64,000 nucleotides of DNA, from the NCBI GenBank assembly GCA_902795975.1, contig CADBNE010000024.1, forward strand, positions 14,653 through 78,652. Reading direction: 5' to 3'. Under the pieces are notes generated by a model, which saw only the letters and a program-made list of their open reading frames with translations, had not been told where the DNA came from and made no database searches. Shown here piece after piece: positions 1 to 9,083 of the stretch (the stretch's first letter is position 1; every line of letters starts with the position of its first letter). The position numbers and the translations under genes were made by a program. The DNA comes from an uncultured Erysipelotrichaceae bacterium (GTDB taxonomy: Bacteria > Bacillota_I > Bacilli_A > RF39 > UBA660).

Positions 1-13
1 TCCTAATTTATAA

Positions 14-829
14 TTATTTTCCATTATGAATCACCACCTGAGTAAATGGAATTTCAATATCATTCTTATCTAATTCCTTTTTAATTCTTTCTCTAAATAT
101 TTGTTCAGTTTTAATTTTTTCTGCAAATACACATCCAAAGCTTATTCTTATATCAACAGAACTAGTACCTAAATCTTGAACTCCACATACCTTAGCAGGT
201 TCTCTCAATTTTAATTCTTTATTTAAATCACTACATACTTTATTTAAAACTTCTTTAGCTTTATCTAGATTTGTACCATATGATACTGATACATCCATAA
301 AAGTAACACTTGTTTCTAAACTATGATTAATTACTCTATCAATATTTCTATTTGCTATTATAAGTGTTTCTCCAGTAAATGATTTTAATCTTGTAGTTTT
401 AATTCCTAAATATGTAACAGTACCTTTAAATTCACCTATTGTTACTACATCTCCTACAGCATATTGGTCTTCAAATAATATTGTCATACCAGCAATAATA
501 TCTTTTAAGAAATCTTGAAGTGCTAATCCAGCTACTAAACTTACTACTCCTAATGAAGCTAATAATGATTTAGTATCAATCCCCCATAAATCTAATATCA
601 TTACAAATGCTACTATTGCTATAAAATATTTAACTATATTATCCATTAAACTAATTGTAGTTTTATGTCTTCTATCATTAAAACGGACACCTTTTAATTT
701 AATAGATAATAATTTACGTATCAATCTACTTAGTATCATATAGACAACTATAGAAACAAAAACTATTATTAAGGAAACAACAACTCTTCTAGAAACTAAT
801 ATTTCTACAAGATCTTCCATATCTTTCAT
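14..829 (-). CDS. MscS-family small-conductance mechanosensitive channel
   Basis: Membrane channel protein of 271 residues. Hydrophobic helices at about residues 15-35, 62-82 and 88-110 are followed by a soluble beta domain. The third helix and the turn after it (LGVVSLVAGLALQDFLKDIIAG) have the Gly/Ala-rich pore-helix pattern of MscS channels, and FEDQYAVGDVV is the usual start of the beta domain. In the family these proteins open under membrane tension and release solutes during osmotic downshock. It is the last gene of a soj-parB-mscS operon: its ATG lies 1 base after the parB stop. The three-helix build resembles B. subtilis YkuT more than the larger MscS paralogues. The family call is secure; no specific symbol is assigned. 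Confidence 0.9.
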   Translation of the reverse strand: MKDMEDLVEILVSRRVVVSLIIVFVSIVVYMILSRLIRKLLSIKLKGVRFNDRRHKTTISLMDNIVKYFIAIVAFVMILDLWGIDTKSLLASLGVVSLVAGLALQDFLKDIIAGMTILFEDQYAVGDVVTIGEFKGTVTYLGIKTTRLKSFTGETLIIANRNIDRVINHSLETSVTFMDVSVSYGTNLDKAKEVLNKVCSDLNKELKLREPAKVCGVQDLGTSSVDIRISFGCVFAEKIKTEQIFRERIKKELDKNDIEIPFTQVVIHNGK

Positions 830-830
830 A

Positions 831-1706
831 TTAATCCCTTATATTCATAATATCTAATATTCTGTTTAAATCAGCAACATTAGAAAAATTAATTTCAATT
901 TTATTTTCTTTTACTTTAACTTTTGTATCTAATCTTTCCCTTAATAGTTCTTCTACATATAAATAATCTTTTCTAACTGAAGTAGTATGTCTTTCCATTT
1001 TTACTTTTTTTTCTTCAGCTTGTGCTTGATGTTCTACCTCACGTACAGGTATTTTATTTTCTATAATATTTTGTGCTAATTCACGTATTTTATTATCATC
1101 TTCTAATTTACTAAGTACACGTGCATGTGCCATACTTAATTTATTTGATGTAACTAAACTTTGTACATCTTGAGGTAATCTTAATAAACCTAATATATTA
1201 GTTATATGACTTCTACTTTTACCTACTCTAGCACTTAATTGTTCTTGTGTAAGTCCTAATTTTTCAATCATTGTCTTATAAGCAGCAGCTTCTTCAATAG
1301 CACTTAAATTCTCTCTTTGTAAGTTTTCAAGAAGTGCTATTTCCATCATTTGATTATCATCTAAATTACGTATAATAGCAGGAACAGTATCTAAACCAGC
1401 CATTTTACTAGCTCTAACACGACGTTCACCAGCTATTATTTCATAGCCTTTAATACTTTTCTTTACAATAATTGGTTGAAATACACCATGTTCTGCTATA
1501 GAACTTGCTAATTCTTGTAAAGCCTCTTCATCAAAAACTTTTCTTGGTTGATAAGGATTTGCTCTTAATTCAGATAGGTCAATATCAACAATTTCTTCTC
1601 TTGTAGCCGTTTCATATACAGTTTTTTCAAAACTATCTAAATCAATATTTTCATTATTGAATAATTGTTCAAGACCCATACCTAATGCTCTTTTTTTAGT
1701 TTTCAT
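831..1706 (-). CDS. parB: Chromosome partitioning protein ParB (Spo0J)
   Basis: Centromere-binding CTPase of 291 residues. The N-terminal GMGLEQLF peptide is typical of chromosomal Spo0J/ParB and in the family stimulates the Soj ATPase. NPYQPRKVF opens the ParB domain, and GERRVRA (about residue 95) plus ENLQRENLSAIEEA form the CTP-binding pocket. A helix-turn-helix follows (LTQEQLSARVGKSRSHITNIL), and the C-terminal 40 residues form the dimerisation domain. The start overlaps the end of soj by 11 bases. I found no canonical parS (TGTTTCACGTGAAACA) in the window by eye. A second ParB-family protein, Noc, lies about 46 kb away. Confidence 0.96.
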   Translation of the reverse strand: MKTKKRALGMGLEQLFNNENIDLDSFEKTVYETATREEIVDIDLSELRANPYQPRKVFDEEALQELASSIAEHGVFQPIIVKKSIKGYEIIAGERRVRASKMAGLDTVPAIIRNLDDNQMMEIALLENLQRENLSAIEEAAAYKTMIEKLGLTQEQLSARVGKSRSHITNILGLLRLPQDVQSLVTSNKLSMAHARVLSKLEDDNKIRELAQNIIENKIPVREVEHQAQAEEKKVKMERHTTSVRKDYLYVEELLRERLDTKVKVKENKIEINFSNVADLNRILDIMNIRD

Positions 1707-2481
1707 TTCTTTTAATCACCTCTTTAGCCAAATTTATATAAGCTTCAGTCCCTCTACTTTTAGGATCATATGAATAAATTGGTTTACCATGACTTGGAGC
1801 TTCTGACAATCTTACAAGTCTAGGAATAATAGTATCATATACTTTTTCTTTAAAGAAACTCTTCATTTCTTCAACTACTTCTAATCCATAATTTGTTCTT
1901 GCATCTAACATTGTTAAAAGTACTCCCTCAATATCTAATTCTGGATTCAACTTTTTACGTGCTAAATTGATTGAGTTTAATAATTGCATAATTCCTTGTA
2001 ATGATAGGAATTCACATTGAGCAGGTATCAAAACTGAATTTGATGCAGCTAAAGCATTTGTTGTAATCATACCTAATGATGGCGGACAATCTAAGATGAT
2101 ATAATCAAATATATCTATTAATTTATGTAAATGTTTCTTTAATTGAAATTGTGGTACAAAACTTGGATTTTCTCTTGATAAATCTTTAAGTTCCATATCT
2201 ACACCTGCTAAATTTATTGATGCAGGTATTAAATATAAATTTTTAAAATCAGTTTTTACTACTACTTCCTTAATTTCAGCTCTATCCATTAATAATTCAT
2301 ATACACTACTATTTATTTCACCTTTATTAATTCCAACACCAGTTGTACTATTACCTTGTGGGTCTAAATCGACCAATAATGTTTTTTTACCTAAAAGACC
2401 TAAAGAAGCTGATAGATTTATACTTGAAGTAGTCTTACCTACTCCACCTTTTTGATTAACTAATGCTATTATTTTTCCCAT
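1696..2481 (-). CDS. soj: Chromosome partitioning ATPase Soj (ParA)
   Basis: ParA-type Walker ATPase of 261 residues that, with ParB, moves origins and in Bacillus also regulates DnaA. The deviant Walker A KGGVGKTTSS is at residues 11-20. Switch I is at DLDPQGNSTTG, and Walker B is DYIILDCPPSLG near residue 128. The length fits chromosomal Soj without an N-terminal extension. A weak site (TAGGTGAGACG) precedes the ATG. It is the first gene of soj-parB-mscS and has a good promoter upstream. In Bacillus it follows noc directly; here about 45 kb of other genes lie between. Confidence 0.96.
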   Translation of the reverse strand: MGKIIALVNQKGGVGKTTSSINLSASLGLLGKKTLLVDLDPQGNSTTGVGINKGEINSSVYELLMDRAEIKEVVVKTDFKNLYLIPASINLAGVDMELKDLSRENPSFVPQFQLKKHLHKLIDIFDYIILDCPPSLGMITTNALAASNSVLIPAQCEFLSLQGIMQLLNSINLARKKLNPELDIEGVLLTMLDARTNYGLEVVEEMKSFFKEKVYDTIIPRLVRLSEAPSHGKPIYSYDPKSRGTEAYINLAKEVIKRNEN

Positions 2482-2515
2482 CGTCTCACCTATTTCTAAC
2501 TTCCTTTATAAATAT

Positions 2516-2544
2516 ATTTTATCACAATTTACTAAATATACCAA
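2516..2544 (-). promoter_or_regulatory. SigA-type promoter of soj-parB-mscS
   Basis: On the minus strand TTGGTA and TAAAAT are separated by 17 bases, 35 bases upstream of the soj start. A TTATCCACA DnaA-box-like sequence lies just upstream at 2573-2581. Confidence 0.6.
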
Positions 2545-2572
2545 TAGATTGGATATCTTGTATAGTGTCTTT

Positions 2573-2581
2573 TTATCCACA
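2573..2581 (+). promoter_or_regulatory. DnaA-box-like TTATCCACA upstream of soj
   Basis: An exact match to the classical TTATCCACA DnaA box. It differs from the TTATGCACA form that dominates at oriC in this window. It lies about 30 bases upstream of the soj -35 element, so DnaA could influence soj-parB transcription; a chance occurrence is possible. Confidence 0.35.
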
Positions 2582-2633
2582 AAATTTATTATAGCAAATA
2601 TTTATTTTTAAAGTAAATGTTTAAACACTAAAA

Positions 2634-2653
2634 AATGCAGATATTCTGCATTT
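2634..2653 (-). terminator. Rho-independent terminator
   Basis: AATGCAGA and TCTGCATT form a hairpin, followed on the minus strand by a run of six T. It sits directly after the stop of the 596-residue hypothetical gene and separates it from soj. Confidence 0.75.
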
Positions 2654-4444
2654 TTATTCATTAAATGGATTAAGTTTTTTTAATACTTTTTTATTACCTT
2701 CATCAGTAATAAATTTTCTTGCCTTAATTTCTTCACTATATGCTATACCATAATTATTTATTTTTATAAATAATGTTTCTAATTTTTTTCTTGTTTCTTT
2801 ATCATTTAATAAATATTCACCAATATTATCAGTAGATTCTATAAATATTTTTAAATATGGCATAGACTTTTCTTCTATATTACCTATTAATATATTTTCA
2901 TATATGTTCAAACACATTGTACTTAACATTTTAACTATATCATCAATATTATAATTTTTATAATCATTAGATATAGCAGTTATACATTTATTCATATAAT
3001 CTACACTAGATAATTCAAATACTATATTTAATAATATAGGCATATATCTACTAATAGCATATTTATTTATCTTTAATATCTTATATAATTCTTTTGTTTT
3101 ATATGAATGCAATTTAACTTTTTCTCCAATATATATTGATTCATGTTGATATGCATAATAGTTTTCTAATAATGACATATAATTATCACTAAAATATTCT
3201 AATATATTATTAAAATCATTTACATTAATTTTATTTATATTTAAATAATGATTATTATCTATTTCATTATTTAATTTTGTATATAAATAACATTGATATT
3301 CATATACATCAGAAACAATCTTTCTAATTATATCTTGCTTATACTCATTTTCAAATCTAGGGTCTAATTTAGAATTATATAATTTATCATATAAACTTAT
3401 TCTATCTTCTGTTAAATAATTATATATTTCTTCAAAAGATAAACAATCTGATTCAAAAGAACCTAAAACATATCCTAAATATAACTCAGTATTAACGCTA
3501 TCAATTTTATATTGTTTATTCTTTTTATTTAAATAAGTATCATCTAATCTACTAATTACATCTTTATTATCAATTTTATTTCTAAAATCATAATATTCTC
3601 CATAATCATAATACAAATCATATATAGTTTCTATAATTAAACTAAATATTTCTTTATTCCTGTATATAATATCATAAGCTTCACTATCATTTTCAATAAA
3701 CTCTATAATCATTTTATCTTCATCATTTAATAAATCACTATTCATATTACTATATTTAAAATAAGCATATACTAATGATATTAAATATTTTATAAAAGTA
3801 GTTTTTTCTTTATCAGTTCTAAACGTATTAGAAATATATTTTTTTACTTCAATACATAATTTATGATAAAAAATACTAAAAGTTTCTTTTGTTTTATTAT
3901 CTTTTAAATCACAATTTATATATACTACACCTGTATCTATTTGTATTTGCTTATATAAATCATATATATTTTTAATATCATATCTAAAAGCATTATAATT
4001 ATTCGAAGTAATAGTATATCCCTTATTTTTTAAACACTCTATATAATGTTTAATTATTTGTATAAAAGCAAAATTGTTAGTATTTATAAATTCAGAATAT
4101 GCATATATAAAATTATCTTCACTATACATTCTTTCATTTATTAACTCTTTTTTTAATTTAATAACTTCATCATTAATAATTCTATCTGGTATACAAAATG
4201 AATCATCATCTTTTGAAGAAGTTTGTAGTGGATAAACAATATCATATAAGTAAGAGAATATCATTTTCGATAATAAATCTGTTTTTAATTGAAATATTTC
4301 ATCAGAATCAATTTTTAATTTCAAACTAAATATATCATTCCAAGGTGTTTCTTTTGATAAAAAATCTTTAATCATTAAATAATCATTTTCAAAATAATTA
4401 AATATTTCTTGTCCAAACAATTCTATTTCTCTACTCTTATCCAT
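2654..4444 (-). CDS. Hypothetical Asn/Ile/Tyr-rich helical protein
   Basis: Protein of 596 residues that I do not recognise. It has no signal peptide, transmembrane segment, nucleotide-binding loop or metal motif that I can see. The composition is rich in Asn, Ile, Tyr, Asp and Lys and looks mainly alpha-helical and soluble. The start is supported by AGAGGGGATTAGAATATG and by a TATAAT box just upstream. It appears to be monocistronic, with a terminator at its end and the typA terminator before it. The intact length indicates a real gene; similar strongly biased hypothetical proteins occur elsewhere in this window. Confidence 0.75.
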   Translation of the reverse strand: MDKSREIELFGQEIFNYFENDYLMIKDFLSKETPWNDIFSLKLKIDSDEIFQLKTDLLSKMIFSYLYDIVYPLQTSSKDDDSFCIPDRIINDEVIKLKKELINERMYSEDNFIYAYSEFINTNNFAFIQIIKHYIECLKNKGYTITSNNYNAFRYDIKNIYDLYKQIQIDTGVVYINCDLKDNKTKETFSIFYHKLCIEVKKYISNTFRTDKEKTTFIKYLISLVYAYFKYSNMNSDLLNDEDKMIIEFIENDSEAYDIIYRNKEIFSLIIETIYDLYYDYGEYYDFRNKIDNKDVISRLDDTYLNKKNKQYKIDSVNTELYLGYVLGSFESDCLSFEEIYNYLTEDRISLYDKLYNSKLDPRFENEYKQDIIRKIVSDVYEYQCYLYTKLNNEIDNNHYLNINKINVNDFNNILEYFSDNYMSLLENYYAYQHESIYIGEKVKLHSYKTKELYKILKINKYAISRYMPILLNIVFELSSVDYMNKCITAISNDYKNYNIDDIVKMLSTMCLNIYENILIGNIEEKSMPYLKIFIESTDNIGEYLLNDKETRKKLETLFIKINNYGIAYSEEIKARKFITDEGNKKVLKKLNPFNE

Positions 4445-4490
4445 ATTCTAATCCCCTCTGCTCATGATATTATATAACATTTTAAAAAAA

Positions 4491-4516
4491 ATTGATAGCT
4501 ATTTACGGCTATCAAA
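4491..4516 (-). terminator. Terminator of typA
   Basis: TTGATAGC and GCTATCAA form a hairpin overlapping the last typA codons, followed on the minus strand by eight T. Confidence 0.8.
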
Positions 4517-6307
4517 TTTCTTTCTTTCACTAGTATTTAATATAGCTTTACGCATACGATAGTTTACTGGAGTTACTTCTACTAGTTCATCATCCATAAT
4601 ATAATCTAAACATACTTCAAGACTCATTTTCTTAGGTCTTTTTAATACTACAGTATGGTCTTTTCCAGCACTACGAGTATTTGTTAAGTTCTTACCTTTA
4701 ACTACATTAACAGCTAAATCATTTTCATGATTATTTTCACCAACAATCATACCTTCATATACATCAGTACCTGGTTCAATAAACATAACACCACGATCTT
4801 CTAATCCGCCTAATGCATATGCTGTAGCTTGTCCGTTTTCCATAGAAACTAATACACCATTTTTTCTAGCTCCTACTAAATTACTTACCTTAGGTCTATA
4901 ATCTTTGAATGAATGATTTATAATACCGTAACCTTTAGTCATAGTCATAAAATCAGTCATAAATCCAATAAGACCACGTGTTGGAACAATATATTGTAAT
5001 CTAGTTTGACCTTCATTACTATTCATATTTTCCATAACACCTTCACGATTACCTAATGATTCAATAACATTACCAACAAATTCATCTGGTACGTCTATTT
5101 GTACCTCTTCAAATGGTTCACATGTTACACCATCTATTTCTTTTTCAATAATTTTTGGTTTAGAAACTTGTAATTCAAATCCTTCACGTCTCATATTTTC
5201 AATTAAAATTGATAAGTGTAATTCACCACGTCCTGATACTATAAATGATTCTGAATCATTTGGTGCTATCTTAAGTGATACGTCTCTTTCCGTTTCCTTA
5301 ATTAATCTTTCTTCAATTTTACGAGCTGTAACAATTTTACCTTCTCTACCACAGAATGGTGAAGTATTAACACCAAATGTCATTTGTAGAGTTGGTTCAT
5401 CAATACGTAATATTGGAAGTGGATCTTCAGAACCAACATTACATACTGTTTCTCCTACTGATATATCAGGTAATCCTGCTATTGCAACTATATCACCTGC
5501 TTCTGCTTCATTTACTTCTATTCTCTTTAATCCTATAAAACCATATATTTTAGCTACTCTAAATTGTTTAACTGTACCATCTAATCTACAACATGATACC
5601 ATTTCATTTAATTTTAATTTTCCTCTTTTTACAAGACCAATACCAATACGTCCTACGAAATCATTATAATCTAATAATGCTGGTTGGAATTGTAATGAAT
5701 TATCTAATTCTACTTTTGGTTCAGGCATATATTCTAATATCATATCTAATATTCTAGTCATACCTTCTTCTTGATCAGCTGGATTTGGTGATAAAGAAGA
5801 TGTACCATTAATAGCAGAACAATATACAACTGGGAAATCTAAATCTTCTATTTCAGCACCTAATTCAATAAATAAATCCATAACTTCATCTACTACTTCT
5901 TTTGGTCTAGCAGCTGGTTTATCTATTTTATTTACTACTACTATAGGTTTAACTCCTGCTTCCATTGCTTTCTTTAATACGAATCTAGTTTGAGGCATTG
6001 TACCTTCATATGCATCTACAACAAGTAAAACACCATCAACCATATTCATGATACGTTCTACTTCTCCACCAAAGTCAGCATGACCTGGAGTATCTAATAT
6101 ATTAATACGAGTATCTTTATAATTTATAGCTGTAGTTTTAGCTAAAATTGTAATACCTCTTTCTCTTTCAATATCATTAGAGTCCATTGCTCTTTCTTGA
6201 ACTGCTTCATTATCTCTAAATGTTCCTGATGCTTGTAATAATTTATCAACTAGTGTAGTTTTACCATGGTCTACGTGCGCTATAATCGCAATATTTCTTT
6301 TTTTCAT
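4499..6307 (-). CDS. typA: Ribosome-associated GTPase TypA (BipA)
   Basis: Translational GTPase of 602 residues that binds the ribosome and in studied bacteria helps 50S assembly at low temperature. The P-loop AHVDHGKTT is near residue 10, DTPGHADFGGE near 75 and NKID near 130. Domain II, an EF-G-like domain and the TypA-specific C-terminal domain (about residues 490-590) follow. RGLIGFMTDFMT and RSAGKDHTVVLKRPKKM are characteristic TypA segments and separate it from EF-G and LepA. It is monocistronic, with its own promoter and terminator. AAGGAG precedes the ATG. Confidence 0.97.
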   Translation of the reverse strand: MKKRNIAIIAHVDHGKTTLVDKLLQASGTFRDNEAVQERAMDSNDIERERGITILAKTTAINYKDTRINILDTPGHADFGGEVERIMNMVDGVLLVVDAYEGTMPQTRFVLKKAMEAGVKPIVVVNKIDKPAARPKEVVDEVMDLFIELGAEIEDLDFPVVYCSAINGTSSLSPNPADQEEGMTRILDMILEYMPEPKVELDNSLQFQPALLDYNDFVGRIGIGLVKRGKLKLNEMVSCCRLDGTVKQFRVAKIYGFIGLKRIEVNEAEAGDIVAIAGLPDISVGETVCNVGSEDPLPILRIDEPTLQMTFGVNTSPFCGREGKIVTARKIEERLIKETERDVSLKIAPNDSESFIVSGRGELHLSILIENMRREGFELQVSKPKIIEKEIDGVTCEPFEEVQIDVPDEFVGNVIESLGNREGVMENMNSNEGQTRLQYIVPTRGLIGFMTDFMTMTKGYGIINHSFKDYRPKVSNLVGARKNGVLVSMENGQATAYALGGLEDRGVMFIEPGTDVYEGMIVGENNHENDLAVNVVKGKNLTNTRSAGKDHTVVLKRPKKMSLEVCLDYIMDDELVEVTPVNYRMRKAILNTSERKKFDSRK

Positions 6308-6337
6308 ACAAAAAACTCCTTTTTAAACACTCGCTAG

Positions 6338-6366
6338 ATTATAGCACAAACTTAAAAATAAGTAAA
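6338..6366 (-). promoter_or_regulatory. Promoter of typA
   Basis: On the minus strand TTTACT and TATAAT are separated by 17 bases, with an extended -10 TGC just before TATAAT. It lies about 30 bases upstream of the typA ATG. Confidence 0.6.
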
Positions 6367-6470
6367 GTTTTATTATTTATATTTTAAAAATTATACATAT
6401 ATTATATATATTATAATAGAAAGAAGTATATTTATGGATAATGAAAATAAAACTGTTACTACAAGAAAAA

Positions 6471-6501
6471 AAATATAAGCATACTTGCTTATATTTTTTT
6501 A
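6471..6501. terminator. Bidirectional terminator
   Basis: A near-perfect hairpin (AAATATAAGC / GCTTATATTT) with T runs on both strands. It ends the leftward GNAT operon. It would also end any rightward transcript starting near the TATAAT at about 6410; such a transcript would contain only a 14-codon frame (6435-6479), which I do not call as a gene. Confidence 0.75.
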
Positions 6502-7037
6502 TTATAGAAATCATCTTTTAATATCTCCATTGATATTACATCATGATATTCATTGTTAACATAGTAAGCTTTATGTCTTCTACCATACTCTTTAAAACCT
6601 ACTTTTTTATAACAATTTATTGCCCGTTCATTAAAATCAAATACTTTAAGATCAATATTATTTAAGTTCAAAACGCCAAAACCATAATTTAATAAAGCTC
6701 TTATAGCATCACTACCATATCCTTTGTTTTGATTACTATCTTCACCAATAAAGATACCTATTGTAGCAGTTCTATCTATATAATCAATATTACTAATACC
6801 AATATTACCAATTAATTTATCATCTTCTTTTCTAATAATAGAAAAAATATGTTCACCGTTTGATAACATCTTATTTAAAAATTCTTTTTCATTTACTAAA
6901 TTAAATACTTTTTTAGTAGAATGAAGTTTATCACTTATGCTAGGATTACATAAGTATTCAACATATATATCAGCATCTTCAATATTAATTGGTGATAAAT
7001 ATATTTTATTACCATCTATTTTATTAAAATATTTCAT
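6489..7037 (-). CDS. GNAT N-acetyltransferase, RimJ/RimL-like
   Basis: Acetyltransferase of 182 residues; GNAT proteins move an acetyl group from acetyl-CoA to an amine. The motif A region GIFIGEDSNQNKGYGSDAIRALL (about 93-115) carries the acetyl-CoA pyrophosphate loop Q-N-K-G-Y-G. FDFNERAINCYKKVGFKEYGR is the usual motif B end. It resembles the RimJ/RimL branch, which modifies ribosomal protein N-termini or small molecules; the substrate cannot be read from sequence. It is the last of four tightly packed genes, with its ATG 1 base after the preceding stop. Confidence 0.88.
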   Translation of the reverse strand: MKYFNKIDGNKIYLSPINIEDADIYVEYLCNPSISDKLHSTKKVFNLVNEKEFLNKMLSNGEHIFSIIRKEDDKLIGNIGISNIDYIDRTATIGIFIGEDSNQNKGYGSDAIRALLNYGFGVLNLNNIDLKVFDFNERAINCYKKVGFKEYGRRHKAYYVNNEYHDVISMEILKDDFYNKKI

Positions 7038-7038
7038 A

Positions 7039-7557
7039 CTATTTCACTCTCCTTATATTTTTTATTAATCTATTTGTAAACTCTTTTAATTCTTCAATAT
7101 TATTAAAATATTTATTTTCTAAATATCTTAATACTTTATATGCATTATCTACATTTTCTTTTGTTATTTCTCCATTACTAAAGGCATTCATTAATTCATC
7201 TTCATCTAAAATTAATTCTTGTTCTTCTTTAGTAATAATCATATCTAAATATAAATCATCCTCATATGGAATTTCATTATCAAAAGATATATTATAGCTA
7301 ACATCAAAATACCATTGTATTAAATTATAATTATTATCATACATAATAGTTAATACATAGTTATCGTTATCTGGGAATAACATTATCCACAAAAAATCAT
7401 TATCCATTATACATAAATCATATAAACCATTATTAACGACTAAAGGTTTATCTATATCTTTTAATTTCGTATAACAAGCATATCCCGTAAAATAATCATT
7501 ATTAATATATTCTTGTGTATATTCACCTGGTATTCTGTTAGCATACTTTCTTTTCAT
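7039..7557 (-). CDS. DUF402 family protein
   Basis: Protein of 172 residues resembling the DUF402 (FomD-like) family. The core reads WIMLFPDNDNY, then IQWYFDVSYNISF, then DDLYLDMIITKEEQE and DEDELMNAFSNGEIT. This reproduces the family pattern of a W-Y-F-D strand, a Y-L-D metal-binding strand and a downstream D-E-D-E-L helix. Characterised members hydrolyse nucleotide phosphate bonds with a divalent metal; the substrate here is unknown. It lies between two GNAT genes with 1-base gaps, which implies coupled expression. The family call rests on pattern memory, not a search. Confidence 0.7.
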   Translation of the reverse strand: MKRKYANRIPGEYTQEYINNDYFTGYACYTKLKDIDKPLVVNNGLYDLCIMDNDFLWIMLFPDNDNYVLTIMYDNNYNLIQWYFDVSYNISFDNEIPYEDDLYLDMIITKEEQELILDEDELMNAFSNGEITKENVDNAYKVLRYLENKYFNNIEELKEFTNRLIKNIRRVK

Positions 7558-7558
7558 A

Positions 7559-8140
7559 TTAATCCCACCTTATCAGTGGTTCATAAATATTACTATACTC
7601 ATTTAATACTTTATCTACATCAATAATATAACTAAGTACCATACAATTTTCTAAATCACTATAAAAGCTTTTATTAAGTACTCCACCTAATGCTTCTATA
7701 GTTTTCTTACTACCTATATTATCTTCATCACAATCTATTTGTACTTCCTTTATATTATATTTCTTACAAAGTAATAAGCCTAAATATAAATTTATTTTAC
7801 TATATCCTTGCCTTCTTTCTGTAGGTCTAATACTATAACCAATTGAACCACCTAATTTTTTTAATCTTTCATTAAGTACTAATCTAATATTAATCATACC
7901 TATTATACGATTATCTTCTTCTCTAACTAGTAACCGTGTTATAGCTGGTACTCTTTCCTCACTAGGAATTCTTATTTCATCTTCTTCTAATTTTTTTAAC
8001 CAACCATCATAATCATTTAAATATCTATCTAGACCACCTGTACCATTAATATTAGAATTAAATATTTGAAATTCTTCTATATATTTTATTGCATCATTTT
8101 CATTTTCTTTTGTAGGTTTAGCTAAATATAATTTATCCAT
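7559..8140 (-). CDS. GNAT family acetyltransferase (COG3981-like)
   Basis: Acetyltransferase of 193 residues. SIGYSIRPTERRQGYSKINLYLGLL (about 100-124) is a clear motif A with acetyl-CoA loop R-R-Q-G-Y, and DEDNIGSKKTIEALGGVLN is motif B. Length and layout fit predicted acetyltransferases of the COG3981 type, whose substrates are mostly unknown. SD-like AAGGAAGTGAT precedes the start. It lies in the second position of a four-gene operon, 4 bases after the upstream gene. Confidence 0.85.
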   Translation of the reverse strand: MDKLYLAKPTKENENDAIKYIEEFQIFNSNINGTGGLDRYLNDYDGWLKKLEEDEIRIPSEERVPAITRLLVREEDNRIIGMINIRLVLNERLKKLGGSIGYSIRPTERRQGYSKINLYLGLLLCKKYNIKEVQIDCDEDNIGSKKTIEALGGVLNKSFYSDLENCMVLSYIIDVDKVLNEYSNIYEPLIRWD

Positions 8141-8144
8141 TATA

Positions 8145-8927
8145 TCACTTCCTTTTTAAGTTATAATTTACTAAGTATCCTTCATCCTTATAACCTAATT
8201 TTTTATAAGCTTCATTACTATTTTTATATGTATAATCAGTAAATAAAAATACTTCATATCCTTTATCTAATAATAATTTACTTAATTCATATACAGTATT
8301 TAAACAATATCCTTTTCTTCTTTCCTCTTTGGGTGTATAAACACCCGCGACTTTGGCCCTATTACCTACTAATTTATATTCAACAGTACTTACAACTTTT
8401 CCATTATTATCTTCCCATAAATAAGATAGACCTTCATTGACAAAGCGAACTACCTTTTCTTTTACAGCATCTACAGAACCAACTTTATGTCCTTCTTCTT
8501 CCGATAAATCAAAAAAATATTTAACTAGTACATCTACATCATCTAAAGTTGCTTTTCTAAAACGACCTTCTACTTTCTTAGGTTTTACAAGTTCTTTTAC
8601 TTCTAAAAATCCTAGTAAAAAAGTTTTATAATCTAAAAGTAATTCATGTTTAACTTTTACTAAATAATTATAAAATTCTTTTTTAGATGTAAATCTACTC
8701 TCACCATTAACTAAAAAATCATATAATTGCTGAGCAACTAAAGAATATTCTTCATCAGTTAAATTATCTTTAGTCCATACCCATGTAGGATTGTAATCAT
8801 CTGTTTTAGTCATTGCATATGTTTTATTATCTGTTTTATACTTTGTAGTATCTAAATCTTTGCCATAATCCAGAAAAAAGAATTTATTCTTTTCATTTAA
8901 ATACTCTTTAGTTTCATAATAATTCAC
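8145..8927 (-). CDS. GNAT acetyltransferase with N-terminal extension
   Basis: Protein of 260 residues starting at GTG 8927, chosen because GGAGGTGATATA ends 3 bases before it; a longer frame to 8987 would read through a terminator-like hairpin. The N-terminal 120 residues are an uncharacterised helical domain. The C-terminal part (RKATLDDVDVLVKYF onward) is a GNAT fold with acetyl-CoA motif GVYTPKEERRKGYCLNTVYEL and a terminal NEAYKKLGYKDEG helix. This is the layout of predicted GNATs that use a divergent N-terminal half. It is the first gene of a four-gene operon with a long structured leader. The substrate is unknown. Confidence 0.85.
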   Translation of the reverse strand: MNYYETKEYLNEKNKFFFLDYGKDLDTTKYKTDNKTYAMTKTDDYNPTWVWTKDNLTDEEYSLVAQQLYDFLVNGESRFTSKKEFYNYLVKVKHELLLDYKTFLLGFLEVKELVKPKKVEGRFRKATLDDVDVLVKYFFDLSEEEGHKVGSVDAVKEKVVRFVNEGLSYLWEDNNGKVVSTVEYKLVGNRAKVAGVYTPKEERRKGYCLNTVYELSKLLLDKGYEVFLFTDYTYKNSNEAYKKLGYKDEGYLVNYNLKRK

Positions 8928-9078
8928 TATATCACCTCCATCTAACCATTCATTAATAGTGAAAGAGAAGAAAAAAACACGGACCACTACTAATGATAGT
9001 GACTCCGTGTTTTTAACAACGTGTAAGTTTTACCCCTTTGTAGCTCGAAAAAAATTTCTTATACAAACTCACTTGGTA
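8928..9078 (-). promoter_or_regulatory. Structured 5' leader / candidate attenuator of the GNAT operon
   Basis: About 150 transcribed bases lie between the promoter and the GTG start. The strand bases at 9065-9072 (GTGAGTTT) can pair with those at 9023-9030 (AAACTTAC), forming an upstream stem. A terminator-like hairpin (8976-9012) with a T7 run follows, then 45 bases and the SD. A stem plus an intrinsic terminator before the first codon is the layout of a riboswitch or attenuator. I do not recognise a known riboswitch class, and there is no T-box consensus. A GTG-started 24-codon frame runs from the first stem into the hairpin but lacks a clear SD. Confidence 0.45.
8976..9012. terminator. 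Hairpin with T runs on both strands inside the leader
   Basis: The arms AACACGGA and TCCGTGTT extend with CCACTA/TAGTG, with a T run on either strand. On the minus strand it would end transcription before the GNAT operon. Confidence 0.7.
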
Positions 9079-9083
9079 GCCTT

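Noticed and set aside
6400..6501. Possible small RNA or 14-residue peptide on the + strand
   Set aside because: TATAAT and a terminator are present, but there is no clear -35 and the frame is very short; chance in such AT-rich DNA cannot be excluded.
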